Shown here: positions 36,408-46,489 of the stretch, in pieces | Numbering within the stretch: position 1 is the first letter of the stretch | How the letters are laid out: every line of letters begins with the position of its first letter | DNA from: Candidatus Pantoea formicae | Lineage (GTDB): Bacteria > Pseudomonadota > Gammaproteobacteria > Enterobacterales > Enterobacteriaceae | Reading direction: 5' to 3' | DNA length: 64,000 nt | NCBI RefSeq assembly: GCF_011752625.1 | Contig: NZ_VWXD01000003.1 | Location: 682,001-746,000 of the forward strand | Position numbers and translations under genes: made by a program | The notes under the pieces: model-generated | What the model was told of the DNA's origin: nothing | Databases searched by the model: none | Seen by the model: the letters and a program-made list of their open reading frames with translations, nothing else

Positions 36408-37208
36408 TTACTTATTGGTCGTATTAAATTTTTTACTTTTAAGGATAAAGATCGGTCTGTTTAAGAATTCCCTTAATTCATCATCACGTTGGATATTATT
36501 TTCGGATGGTGTGCAGTAGCGAATGCCCTCTGCGGATCTTTCGGCAATGCCAATGACAACAAACTCCCATGATTCAGCCAAATTTAATTGGAGAAATTCA
36601 ATCATCTCCTGCTTGGTACCGTCAGCAAAGAGGCATTTATCATGCTCACCTTTCCAATTATATCCCATCTGAAAAATCAGCGTGTCCACGTTATGGCTCA
36701 TAAACCGCAAATGTTCTATTATTTTCTTTTTGGCTTCATCCTTATTAATTTCATCATCACCAAAATCATCGCCTAAATGATGTAATACATTTAGCAGCAG
36801 GCAGACATCATAGGTCCCACCGGCATTACTAAAATCATAATACTCATTCAAAACATGTATTTTTTCAGGATGTGAGCAGTATGGTTTAGCCTGCATGATG
36901 AAATTTACACAGGATGTTTTACCTTCATAACCTGTAATCTGATTGGCACCTTCATCCAATACAGAGAACATGAAATAACCAGTATTGCACCCTATATCCA
37001 ATACGCTTTTACCTTTAAAATCAACAAATTGCTTAAAAAAAGAAAAGCGCTCCCGCTCATTGAAGCGATAGATATTTTGACACCCACTCTCCATCAATTC
37101 AGCATTCAAGAACTCAGGCAGGACATGATAAAGAGCATGCCTCTCACCCTGACCATCTTCTTCCAATTTCTTTTTTAATTTCATTGAGACTTCTAAAGTT
37201 GAATGCAT
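36408..37208 (-). CDS. SAM-dependent methyltransferase
   Basis: 266-residue class I methyltransferase. SAM motif I is KSVLDIGCNTGYFMFSV, with an acidic residue at the end of strand 2 (ITGYEGK) and motif IV-like YDVCLLLNVLHHLGDD. ATG 37208 has GGGGG upstream. It may O-methylate the flagellin sugar or its acyl group; the P. syringae flagellin viosamine carries an O-methyl group, which gives precedent. 135 bp of gene-free AT-rich sequence follow before the acyltransferase gene. Confidence 0.8.
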   Translation of the reverse strand: MHSTLEVSMKLKKKLEEDGQGERHALYHVLPEFLNAELMESGCQNIYRFNERERFSFFKQFVDFKGKSVLDIGCNTGYFMFSVLDEGANQITGYEGKTSCVNFIMQAKPYCSHPEKIHVLNEYYDFSNAGGTYDVCLLLNVLHHLGDDFGDDEINKDEAKKKIIEHLRFMSHNVDTLIFQMGYNWKGEHDKCLFADGTKQEMIEFLQLNLAESWEFVVIGIAERSAEGIRYCTPSENNIQRDDELREFLNRPIFILKSKKFNTTNK

Positions 37209-37254
37209 TATGCCCCCTTGTTATTCAATTTATTTAGAGAAAACAGTTATCACT

Positions 37255-38067
37255 TTAGTTCTGAAAAACATTATCAAATACAAACAATGCTTCTTCATAA
37301 GTGAATAACCCCTCAACAACATGCTTCCAAAATAAAACATCGTTACGACTAATGACCAGATTAATTCTAATTGGTATCGAATCGTATCCCAATGCGGCAG
37401 CAGCAGCAGCACGGTGGTTACCAGAAGACACTAACCAACGCCATTTATTATCTTCATTGACTAAAGCAGTGGCACGAACATCACCATCAGAAGAATCATT
37501 TCTCTGAAATCCATAACGTGCTATTTTTTTTAAAACAACCAATATACGTTCGGATTCTATTGCTATTTTTTCATCACTTACTGGGCCGCAGAATTGCCAT
37601 CCCAACTCTACTCCGCCCTGTCGTCCCATGGACGCATTGTCGACAATAGCTGCACTCTCACAAGCCTGCTGATAGGAAAGTTGTGTTCTGGCACGCCATG
37701 GCAGCACCCCGCCCCATGGAGGAATTTGCGAAAGTCTTGTATTACTAGGTGTATTAATGCCTAGCCATTTTGCGGCATTCATTGGCTGAAAGTTTAGATA
37801 AAATTTTCTTAATGCGGAATGCATTAATGAAAAAGTATCCGGCCTTTCAAGACCATTATCCACTGCAATTTTTGCCGCTAAATAAAAAGGTGACGCATTT
37901 GAAAAATCTAAGCCGGGCAGAACTCGACCATCTTTTATATCTCCCTGAATCAGCGCAAAGGAGTGTATCTCGCTATAACGTAACGATAAGGGATGGTTTG
38001 TACCATTACGCAAGTCCAAAATAGTCGACCTCTCTAATTGATCAGTTAGGCTTGTTATTTCATTCAT
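37255..38067 (-). CDS. ParB/sulfiredoxin-like protein of unknown role in the glycan island
   Basis: 270 residues from ATG 38067 (AGGA eight bases upstream). The C-terminal part contains WLVSSGNHRAAAAAALGYDSIPIRI (cut here by its GNHR core), which resembles the DGNHR/GxHR motif of ParB-like and sulfiredoxin-like folds that bind or hydrolyse nucleotides. Proteins with this motif occur in surface polysaccharide clusters without assigned function. It lies between the aminotransferase and methyltransferase genes with short gaps. Possible roles include a kinase-like or nucleotide-dependent step; this is only inference. Confidence 0.55.
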   Translation of the reverse strand: MNEITSLTDQLERSTILDLRNGTNHPLSLRYSEIHSFALIQGDIKDGRVLPGLDFSNASPFYLAAKIAVDNGLERPDTFSLMHSALRKFYLNFQPMNAAKWLGINTPSNTRLSQIPPWGGVLPWRARTQLSYQQACESAAIVDNASMGRQGGVELGWQFCGPVSDEKIAIESERILVVLKKIARYGFQRNDSSDGDVRATALVNEDNKWRWLVSSGNHRAAAAAALGYDSIPIRINLVISRNDVLFWKHVVEGLFTYEEALFVFDNVFQN

Positions 38068-38102
38068 TGCGCACTTCCTAGCAGACACTTCAGCCTGTGA
38101 GC

Positions 38103-39290
38103 TCAACCGGTCATCCCCAGAGAAGAAGATTCGTTGACAGCAGTAATATCTCTCGAGAAAGACTCAATTATATCAACAATTTTATTGACTTCTGATGAGC
38201 TCAACCCTGGATAAAGAGGCAAACAGATGACATTGCTACTTAGATACTGAGCAACCGGCAAATTAGAGGGTGCCGCACTAGCAAATTCTTTATACATAGC
38301 GAATTGACTAATAAGAGGATAAAAATATCGACGCCCCATAATTCCGTTTTTCTGAAGCGCATGATAGATATCATCACGCTTAGCCATGACTTCTTCATTA
38401 ATTAAAATTGGAAAATATGAATAATTCCATTCAACTTCATCTGGAATGATAAGAGTCTGAATTCCTTCAAGTTTACCCAACCTCTTCATATAATGAGTAG
38501 TAAGCTCTCGCCTTTGTTCTAAAGCTACATCAATATGCTTCAGTTGTAATAAGCCAAATGCTGCCTGAACCTCATTAAGTTTTCCATTTATTCCTGTAGC
38601 AACAACCGTAGTTTCATTTGCGAAGCCGAAATTTTTAAGATAATCAATACGTTTTTTAGTTTTAGCATCGGGACAAATAATCGCGCCACCCTCAATGGTA
38701 TTAAACACTTTCGTGGCATGAAAACTCAGTACAGACATATCTCCGAAGTTAAGAATACTCTCTCCATTAAGCTTTACACCAAAAGCATGAGCAGCATCGT
38801 AAATAACTTTAAGGCCATATGTATCGGCTATTTCCTGAATGCGCTCTACATCACATGGAACACCGTAACAGTGCACAGGCATAATAGCCGTAGTGCGCGG
38901 TGTAATTGCACGTTCAATCGCCTCCGGGGTCAGATTATAGTTTGCAGGATCTACATCTGCGAAGACAGGTGTTAAGCCATTCCACATTAACGAGTGAGAG
39001 GTAGCAACGAAAGAGTACGGAGTGGTGATAACTTCACCCGTGATACGCAACGCCTGCATTGCTGTCATCAACGCCAACGTACCATTTGCGAATAAACTTA
39101 AATGTTGAACACCCAGATAATCAGCAAGTTCTTTTTCAAGTTGTTGATGAAATGGACCACCATTAGTCAACCTTTTGCTTTGCCAGATTTCCTCTAGATA
39201 AGGAATAAATTCTTCTAGTGGTGGCAAAAGCGGACTGGTGACCAGCACATTTTCGCGATCGTAATGTGGATTATCACCTATTTTTTTCAT
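38103..39290 (-). CDS. DegT/DnrJ/EryC1-type sugar aminotransferase (VioA-like)
   Basis: 395 residues from ATG 39290, which overlaps the glycosyltransferase stop as ATGA. PLP-dependent nucleotide-sugar aminotransferase: the Schiff-base Lys is in LSFHATKVFNTIEGG, preceded by the YDAAHAFGV motif, and the substrate segment TTPYSFVATSHS is typical. By similarity it makes dTDP-4-amino-4,6-dideoxyglucose (viosamine) or a close isomer from dTDP-4-keto-6-deoxyglucose. No rmlA/rmlB are in the window; the precursor would come from the genome's O-antigen or common-antigen pathway. The exact stereochemistry cannot be told by reading. Confidence 0.85.
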   Translation of the reverse strand: MKKIGDNPHYDRENVLVTSPLLPPLEEFIPYLEEIWQSKRLTNGGPFHQQLEKELADYLGVQHLSLFANGTLALMTAMQALRITGEVITTPYSFVATSHSLMWNGLTPVFADVDPANYNLTPEAIERAITPRTTAIMPVHCYGVPCDVERIQEIADTYGLKVIYDAAHAFGVKLNGESILNFGDMSVLSFHATKVFNTIEGGAIICPDAKTKKRIDYLKNFGFANETTVVATGINGKLNEVQAAFGLLQLKHIDVALEQRRELTTHYMKRLGKLEGIQTLIIPDEVEWNYSYFPILINEEVMAKRDDIYHALQKNGIMGRRYFYPLISQFAMYKEFASAAPSNLPVAQYLSSNVICLPLYPGLSSSEVNKIVDIIESFSRDITAVNESSSLGMTG

Positions 39291-42200
39291 GATACTCTCT
39301 CTACATAAGCAGCATTGATACATTTAAACTGAGTACAGTTTTGTTTTTTGTTATTATCTTTGTCGGACAGGGTTGCTAAAAACTGTAAAACCTTTTCCAT
39401 GTAATCGTTAGTTTTGCAACTAGATTCATCACGAGTTAACAATGTGCGTTGCGTTGATTTAGACTTTCTTTGCGCTAACATAAGCAGTCCTTTAACCCAC
39501 TCATGTGTTTTGTTTTTAACCCTGACGACATCCGGGTCAGCATCAAAAGATATCCCCTGACTGGTCACAACACTGATGTTATGAAAGCGATATTCCAGCA
39601 GTTCATAATTATCTTTATAACGTGTATTCTTATGTGGTAGTGCAGGAATGACCGCAACATCAATTTTTAATGATGTCAAATCGGGGCTTTTCCCATTGAG
39701 TTTAGAAACTCGCCATGTTTCACTCACCGATTCTACCCATACACGCGGGTAGTGGCCATAAATAACCCAGTCAAGATTGACAGCTGTCTGAATTATAATA
39801 GGAGTCAGAAAATTTATTTCTTCATTAGTTAAATAACGTGTGTCACATAGAACGCGTAATTTAACCGAACTCTCATTGCATGCACACGGTGCTGGCATGT
39901 ATGGATAATACGCTGGAGTAGCAATGCTTTTTTTATTTTTTTTCGTTAGCCAGCGCTGTTGTTCCAATGAATAAGTAAGCCATCCTGTGAGCAAATCGCT
40001 ATCAAGCCAATTCTTTATATTCTCACCAGAGAGAGTTTCATCCGCCACCCCATAAAATTTGTAGGGAAGGTTTGTTTTTAATTGTTGAATCACATTACTT
40101 TCTGGTACTTCCACATCAGGCATAACAACGGCAAAACTAATTTCTTCAGACATTAACTCTGCTACATGTGGTACTTTTTCAAAAGATATAACATCCAACT
40201 CCTGCTCTTTTTCAAGCAGTAAAATAAATTCTTTAAAGCGTGAAAGATGCCTATCACCATCACCATTACCATTACCAATTAGTGCAATTAATGGTATACC
40301 GCATTGACGCCTTGCTATCCAACGCTTAGCTGTATTATTATCCTTAATGGTGTGCTTTTGAAAGCCTTGCAATAAACTAATTAATTGATTTGTGGCTCTG
40401 AATTTTACTGCATTGTCATATATCATCGCCTGTAGAGCTTGCTCATCCGCGGCTGAACAATCAGCACATTCACCATCCCAAATCACAACACTTTCTGGAA
40501 CCAGCAAAGTCTTATAGCCTAATATTCTTGCCTGAATCATAAAGCCTGTATCAACAGCAGCAATATTTTGTGGAATTTCCTCGAATCCTTTAACTGCCTC
40601 CCAACATGCACGCGAAACGAGCCAGCAAGCCTTCGCAACAGCTGTCACTGATGTCGCCGTTGATAATAGGTAGTTGATCGCACGGGCATCCCAAGGCAAG
40701 CCGAGACCTATATTTTCTAGCCTTCCGTGCTGATTTAAGCCTAATCCCGCCGATATGATTTTTTTGTCACGCCCAATCAATTTGGGTGCCACACAACCTA
40801 TGTTCTCCCGCTGCATGCTATTTATCAAAATCGTTAGCCAATTTTTTATTAAAAATGTTATGGCGGTATCGATAAATAGATAATATTCCCCTCGGGCGTA
40901 CTTTATTGCCAATTCAAGCAATGACTTCCGACCTTGTATATTTTCTTCGCGTACCACACGGATCTTTTCGACATCTATTTTAGCTACGGCTTCAAGCCAT
41001 TGATTAACAGAATCACAGTTATTATCATGGTTTATTATCAGAATTTCATACTTATCCCAGTTCGTGTTCTCCAGGAAACTCATCAATGAATTTTCCAGGA
41101 GCACAGCATCTTCTCCCGCTAACACTATTACAGAAACTAAAGGTGCATCATCGCGTGCATAAGCTATCCGTAACGGTTCATCGGGTGAGCAACTGATGCC
41201 AACATCAGTACACCCTCTGGTAGCCAAATTTTGCTTCAGGGCCTCAGCGGACTCCTGAATTTCAAGTTCGTCAATGGCATAATTTGCGAGAACGCACAAG
41301 GCATCAGAATGGTACCCCAGCGACTGAGGCCCAAACTTGTTGTGAATTCGTAACAGCAAATCGGTCTCATAGGCTCTATCAAAGCGAATCACAGCCCCAT
41401 TTAACTGACGTAATGCCGCAAATGAAAATAGCCAGCGTTTCATATAAACATGTGGAGCAGAGTAAAGAATTTCTTCTTCAAGCGCATCGCGCTTCATTGT
41501 CCATGATTCATCATTTCCATTTAACCATACCTCATCACAACCCACTGCAGAATAATCAGTATTGGCCAACTGATTGATTATAACTGGTAAGCTTTCATGG
41601 GCTAAAATAATGCCAGAAGAAACATTGAGCATCCAATCATAGCTACCTCTTTCAGTCACCCTCTGAATATGTGAGGCAAAATCATTAGCAAGTACATAGT
41701 TTGTATTTAAACTTGTTTTTTTTGTTACTGATCGGGTAATAACTTCTATATCCACAACGATGCTTTGCGCATGAATTGAGCTAATTGTTTCACTTGTTTT
41801 TTGGTCATCACTGGCATCTTCATGGATTAAAATTAATAACCGAGGCGCACTGCCGGATTGTACTTTCATACAGTAACCAGGAGGTAACTGCCGATGGGAA
41901 ATCCAGTGTTGCAGACTTGAATTGATTATTTCATCAGTGCGATTTTTTGCTTCGCTTTGTGTTTTATGAATAAAATCCTCTAATTGTTGCAGGCTAACTT
42001 CTCGCGCCGCTAATAATTGCTGGCGAAGTTCAGTGCTTTTTTCACGAGCGTCTGCTAAAGATGCTTCGCTGTCATCCCAACAATAAGCCGTTGCACCGGC
42101 ATCTCGAATTGTGGCTTCTGTTACCGCATAGTTCTCATAGCCTTTTGCTTTCAATGCTACGACAGGACAACCACACAACGACGCTAATGTATTGGTGCCT

Positions 42201-42802
42201 GATGATTCAAAACTATATAGAACTCTGGCACTCTTGAATTTCTCTGCCAACTTTTCAAGTGTTAGGGGATTACGCATTGAGAGTATTTCAAGCTCGTCAG
42301 GCAAACGAGAGAAATCAATAGCAGACTCTGGTACGCGATTGAGATAAAGAAAATTAAGATCACGTTTCTTGCCCTCATCACAAAAAAGGTCTAAATCGAT
42401 GCACTCAAGCTTTAGTAATGAGGGGTTAATAGCTTTATCAGCAAACTCTTTGCGATACCAAAATATTAAGTCACTCTCCTCGGAATCAATGCTATTGCCA
42501 TTCATTTTTCCCTCATGATTAAGCATATAACGCACCACGACCGGTGCGTTAAGAGGATTACCACTCACTATCTCTGGGTAGACCGCAATGAAGGGAATTT
42601 TTTGCTGTTTATGCTGCCGGAAAAGATGTTCACTCAGTACCGGTGTATTCCACGCCGGGTTTGTTTTAGCATTAACAATCCACGCTTGATATCCCTTTTC
42701 ATTAAGCAGATGACAGAGATAGTGCATCACCTGAATACCCAGTGATGATGTTTTGTAATCTGGTGTCATGATGTAGTAAGGATATGATTCTGGACCAGCC
42801 AT
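39287..42802 (-). CDS. Large flagellin glycosyltransferase-like protein B, 1171 aa
   Basis: Paralogous to and next to GT-A (42965-46489). A central GT2-like domain starts at about residue 560 (APLVSVIVLAGEDAVLLENS) with GEYYLFIDTAITF in the metal-binding region. At the place where GT-A has DDVDFCLKIRERGY this protein reads AAVDTGFMIQARILGY, so one catalytic motif is altered. The N-terminal ~280 residues look like a separate GT-B-like domain (VLYSFESSGTNTLASLCGCPVVALKAKGYEN). Proteins of this size beside fliC act as flagellin glycosyltransferases (Fgt1/Fgt2) in Pseudomonas syringae. It may add a sugar to flagellin or to the first sugar. Confidence 0.75.
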   Translation of the reverse strand: MAGPESYPYYIMTPDYKTSSLGIQVMHYLCHLLNEKGYQAWIVNAKTNPAWNTPVLSEHLFRQHKQQKIPFIAVYPEIVSGNPLNAPVVVRYMLNHEGKMNGNSIDSEESDLIFWYRKEFADKAINPSLLKLECIDLDLFCDEGKKRDLNFLYLNRVPESAIDFSRLPDELEILSMRNPLTLEKLAEKFKSARVLYSFESSGTNTLASLCGCPVVALKAKGYENYAVTEATIRDAGATAYCWDDSEASLADAREKSTELRQQLLAAREVSLQQLEDFIHKTQSEAKNRTDEIINSSLQHWISHRQLPPGYCMKVQSGSAPRLLILIHEDASDDQKTSETISSIHAQSIVVDIEVITRSVTKKTSLNTNYVLANDFASHIQRVTERGSYDWMLNVSSGIILAHESLPVIINQLANTDYSAVGCDEVWLNGNDESWTMKRDALEEEILYSAPHVYMKRWLFSFAALRQLNGAVIRFDRAYETDLLLRIHNKFGPQSLGYHSDALCVLANYAIDELEIQESAEALKQNLATRGCTDVGISCSPDEPLRIAYARDDAPLVSVIVLAGEDAVLLENSLMSFLENTNWDKYEILIINHDNNCDSVNQWLEAVAKIDVEKIRVVREENIQGRKSLLELAIKYARGEYYLFIDTAITFLIKNWLTILINSMQRENIGCVAPKLIGRDKKIISAGLGLNQHGRLENIGLGLPWDARAINYLLSTATSVTAVAKACWLVSRACWEAVKGFEEIPQNIAAVDTGFMIQARILGYKTLLVPESVVIWDGECADCSAADEQALQAMIYDNAVKFRATNQLISLLQGFQKHTIKDNNTAKRWIARRQCGIPLIALIGNGNGDGDRHLSRFKEFILLLEKEQELDVISFEKVPHVAELMSEEISFAVVMPDVEVPESNVIQQLKTNLPYKFYGVADETLSGENIKNWLDSDLLTGWLTYSLEQQRWLTKKNKKSIATPAYYPYMPAPCACNESSVKLRVLCDTRYLTNEEINFLTPIIIQTAVNLDWVIYGHYPRVWVESVSETWRVSKLNGKSPDLTSLKIDVAVIPALPHKNTRYKDNYELLEYRFHNISVVTSQGISFDADPDVVRVKNKTHEWVKGLLMLAQRKSKSTQRTLLTRDESSCKTNDYMEKVLQFLATLSDKDNNKKQNCTQFKCINAAYVERVS

Positions 42803-42964
42803 GCTGAGTGTTTCCCTGCGAAATTTTGCTCCAGGACATGATGCATCCTGGAGAATTCAATAATGGAAACACTCTGACACAGAGCCCGTCACAGTCAGGC
42901 GCAGAATACCGCTGTTTTTTGCCCTCTTTTTAAGCCTTAACGAAACTGACTATACTCCGTCACA

Positions 42965-45900
42965 CTAAGGTCGCCATGCTGTGAGCCAGTTAGCTGCAGC
43001 GTCTGCTTTTAGCATCCACTCTTTTCTTAACATCGCTTGCAGTGCCAGCCCTTTTTTTTCACTCTGCTCAGATTCTGTCAGGTGCATACGAATTGCTTCA
43101 ACCCAATCTTTAAACCGGTTTTTAACTCGTGTTACTGGTAGATCAGTATGGCGATAACACTCCACATCGCTGCAGATCACAGGAATACCACACGCGCCGT
43201 ACTCCATCAGTCGGAGATTACTTTTACAAACATTAAATATGTTGTCCTCCACTGGGGCAAGCGCCAAATCAAGATTAAGCGCCTCAAGCGCGGCAGGATA
43301 GAGAGTGATATCAACTCCACGATGGAATTCATGCACAAAAGGTCTTAGTGCATCTGGACACATTCCCATGAATACCCATTCCACTTCATTAGCCAGCGCT
43401 TTAACCACATCTGCAATCATTTCAAGGTCACCCTGATGGCTGGACCCACCAGCCCAACCTACACGTGGTTTTCGTCCCTGGTTGCGCAAACTATGAAGAT
43501 TACCCCACCAGTCAACAGGCAACAGGTTTTGCACCACCTGAATATCTGGATGGAAACCATGCAATGCTTCCGCCAGGGGAGCAGTAGAAACGACAAAGCG
43601 GTCGAAATAGCTTAAACTTTTTCGTAACTGTTCGGTGACTTCAGGACGAAAGTTCGCGCGATTATTATGTTTGGCCGGTAACTCGATAATATAGTCGTCA
43701 AGTTCGAAGACTTTAAATGTCTTATGAAGTTTTGCTACACGTTCTATCCAGTTATGAAACGCTGGTGAGTATCGCCGCTGAATAACCAATGTGTCAGGGT
43801 TGAACTGTGCTAGTTCACTAAATGTCAGCATGCTCATTCCCTCATATCCATTTGCAAACCCTGCGGCTTTCATAGCAGCAAAAGGTTTTAGCATGCGATA
43901 ATAGCCGCATCCTGCACTATCGGCATTATTCACGATAATCTTAGGTACATTTATATGGTTAATCGGATTCCAGTTTAACTTACTGTCATTACTAATATCA
44001 TAGTGTCGGCTGCGTAATGATAAATTGGAATTATATGCAGGGTCACGCGCAATGATTGGCAACCAGCTCTTAAACAATTTATCTTCTTCCTGCAGCTTAA
44101 TTTTTGCCGTGGCATGCAGGGACTCTCCAACAAACTGCGTTCTTCTCGCTGCAGATCTCAGAATGCGCGCATAAGGGGTCCAAACGATTAAATAACCACG
44201 CTCACGAATTTTTAGACAGAAGTCAACATCGTCAAAGAGACGGTTATCACTGTTAAACCCGCCGACTTCATTAAATATTGTTTTGCGCACCAACATAAAG
44301 TCGCCTGATACTGCACTGTAATTTTGGTCAATATGCAAACGTGCCATGGCACTAGGCTGACTATCATCCTGCCCGCGGAACACTTCCCCAGCAGCACCAT
44401 TAATACCCAAGACGTAACCCGCATGACGAACTTTATTATCTGATGAAAGTTGTTTGCCGCCAACAACTGCGACCTCAGGACGCTGCCCGTGATTTAATAG
44501 GTTAGCTAACCAAGTACCATCGGTGACAGCAAGTTCGTAATTCATCAGAATTAGATATTCACCTTTTGCGTACTTAGCAGCTAGGTTTGCCATCGCGCTG
44601 CGGTTAAATATATTCTCATAATTCAGTACGCGAATAGACTGTGGATCAACTTCAGAAATCGCCTGTAACCAGCTATCACGCTCTGGAGAATACTGATTAT
44701 CTGTGACTATTAACAACTCATAATTTTTATAGGAAGTTTTTTCCATTATTGAGGTCAAGCAGCTAATTAATACAGGTAAACTGCCGCTGGCTAAAATGAC
44801 GACAGAAACTTTTGGGCTTTCAGCATGATTGTAGCGCAACCGATAGTTATGGAATGAATCCAAGTCAATTTCTGCTTCAGAATATCCACGATGGTGTAAG
44901 TGCTGCTGTAATATCTTCGCGTCGTTTTTGATATCTCGTTTCTGTAGAGAAGCTGTCACTAAAGGTTCAGTGACATGCCCGACACAGTTTAGACCCTGAG
45001 ATACTATCAACTTGAGAATTAAATCAAACTCAGCCGAATCACCACAAGAAGCATCAAACCCCTCAGCCGCCACCAACAATTCCCGTCGATATAGCCAGTG
45101 CTGCGCCATGGTTCTTGGCGTACTCAAAAGCATATCGAGATTAAAGTCAGGTCTAAAGGCGACCCCTGCAGGTTCCCCTTGGATCATAAAAAATTCATCA
45201 GCATATAATGCCAAATAATTTTCTGAACTTTGTAGTTGAGTAGAAAGCGCTATAAGCCCCGAGATGTGAAACTCAGTTCCTCCGCGGGTACACATAAGCC
45301 ATTGATAATCCCCCAAGCCATATGCTTGGTTTACACCCACCATGAAATTATCAGCCACGATAACAGGCGTCTCAAAGTATTCATCAGTTTCAGCGGCGCT
45401 TATGATGACTGGCTGTATTTTCAGTAGCGGCGAAGAAAAAGAGCTTAAAGACTTTAAAGTTCGTAAAACGTCCTGTTGATAAGAGTTCACCCCATCAATA
45501 AGGATAGACAATGAAAACGGTTGGGTCTGTTGTGCCGCAATCTGAAACATTTGTTCATGTTGAAATGATTCAAGCTTACGGACCTTAAGCCAGTGATTTA
45601 GCACACCTAGGCTAAGATTGTGTTGCTGTTGTCTCCGGAGGTCAACTATCGAATGTTCATGGGGCATAGCTATATTTGCTACCGTGACCTGCTCTCGAGG
45701 TGCAGTATTAACTTTGTACCATTCTGAAGAACAAATATGTTGATATAGTTTTTTTCGCTGCTCTTTGACGTTATCTTTGGATTCACGCTGATGGGGTTGA
45801 ATATAGACTTCAGAATGGCGGATTGAACAAAGTGCTTCTGGCAACCACACCACGTCACCGCTTTGTAAAAGCTTAGAATAAAGCACTAAAGCCAAGATAT

Positions 45901-46489
45901 CGGCATTTATATTCCCATCAAGAATAAATAAATTCCCTTTTTTTCCCATTAAAGGGGATATTGCCTCTCGAGGAATTAATGAAGTGACCAATTCTCCAAG
46001 TAAGTTGTAATCGAGCGTAGTTTGATAGCGCAGCAGATCTTGCCCGCGCATTAGGGTAGTTTCCGCCATTAATCCTGTATTGACTAGTGTATCGGGCAGA
46101 ATATTACCCTGTGCATCAATCACATTTCGCTTTGAAACAGCAATGACTGCTCTCGGAGCCATTTTAAGTGCAGCAAGCAGCTTGCTAATGCAGTCTGGTG
46201 CAAGCAACTCAGCATCACTCAAAAATTTGAAATAAGTTCCACGGGCAACTGAAATCGCTTGCTCAACCACATTGTGATAGCCAGAAGATGTAGTGATCAA
46301 TTTTATCGAGTGCCCGGCCCGTTTTAGCCAAGGCTTCACACATCTCGAGACACTTTTGTCATCGCTGTAGTCAGCTACGATAATCTCGCAATTTCCATAG
46401 TCTTGATCTCGTGCACTTTGCAGCGCTATGTTGAGCCAATGAGGTATCTGTGCAGTAACAATAATACTGACAAGGGGTTGAGCGTTCAT
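42965..46489 (-). CDS. Large flagellin glycosyltransferase-like protein A, 1174 aa
   Basis: From ATG 46489 (GGGAG upstream; a TTG 18 codons earlier is possible). Three parts: an N-terminal GT2 domain (PLVSIIVTAQIPHWLNIALQ...), a second GT2 domain from about residue 580 (PKVSVVILASGSLPVL, GEYLILMNYELAV, and the acceptor-side motif FDDVDFCLKIRERGY), and a C-terminal GT4-like domain (RVGWAGGSSHQGD, LRLMEYGACGIPVICSDV). This GT2-GT2-GT4 layout is that of large bacterial polysaccharide and flagellin glycosyltransferases. It is the island gene closest to fliC (430 bp), on the same strand. It likely attaches the first sugar to Ser/Thr of flagellin in the cytoplasm. Confidence 0.8.
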   Translation of the reverse strand: MNAQPLVSIIVTAQIPHWLNIALQSARDQDYGNCEIIVADYSDDKSVSRCVKPWLKRAGHSIKLITTSSGYHNVVEQAISVARGTYFKFLSDAELLAPDCISKLLAALKMAPRAVIAVSKRNVIDAQGNILPDTLVNTGLMAETTLMRGQDLLRYQTTLDYNLLGELVTSLIPREAISPLMGKKGNLFILDGNINADILALVLYSKLLQSGDVVWLPEALCSIRHSEVYIQPHQRESKDNVKEQRKKLYQHICSSEWYKVNTAPREQVTVANIAMPHEHSIVDLRRQQQHNLSLGVLNHWLKVRKLESFQHEQMFQIAAQQTQPFSLSILIDGVNSYQQDVLRTLKSLSSFSSPLLKIQPVIISAAETDEYFETPVIVADNFMVGVNQAYGLGDYQWLMCTRGGTEFHISGLIALSTQLQSSENYLALYADEFFMIQGEPAGVAFRPDFNLDMLLSTPRTMAQHWLYRRELLVAAEGFDASCGDSAEFDLILKLIVSQGLNCVGHVTEPLVTASLQKRDIKNDAKILQQHLHHRGYSEAEIDLDSFHNYRLRYNHAESPKVSVVILASGSLPVLISCLTSIMEKTSYKNYELLIVTDNQYSPERDSWLQAISEVDPQSIRVLNYENIFNRSAMANLAAKYAKGEYLILMNYELAVTDGTWLANLLNHGQRPEVAVVGGKQLSSDNKVRHAGYVLGINGAAGEVFRGQDDSQPSAMARLHIDQNYSAVSGDFMLVRKTIFNEVGGFNSDNRLFDDVDFCLKIRERGYLIVWTPYARILRSAARRTQFVGESLHATAKIKLQEEDKLFKSWLPIIARDPAYNSNLSLRSRHYDISNDSKLNWNPINHINVPKIIVNNADSAGCGYYRMLKPFAAMKAAGFANGYEGMSMLTFSELAQFNPDTLVIQRRYSPAFHNWIERVAKLHKTFKVFELDDYIIELPAKHNNRANFRPEVTEQLRKSLSYFDRFVVSTAPLAEALHGFHPDIQVVQNLLPVDWWGNLHSLRNQGRKPRVGWAGGSSHQGDLEMIADVVKALANEVEWVFMGMCPDALRPFVHEFHRGVDITLYPAALEALNLDLALAPVEDNIFNVCKSNLRLMEYGACGIPVICSDVECYRHTDLPVTRVKNRFKDWVEAIRMHLTESEQSEKKGLALQAMLRKEWMLKADAAANWLTAWRP

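Noticed and set aside
40250..40285. CAT/CAC/ATT trinucleotide-like stretch as a regulatory repeat
   Set aside because: It encodes a GNGNGDGD segment of the glycosyltransferase; short and imperfect.
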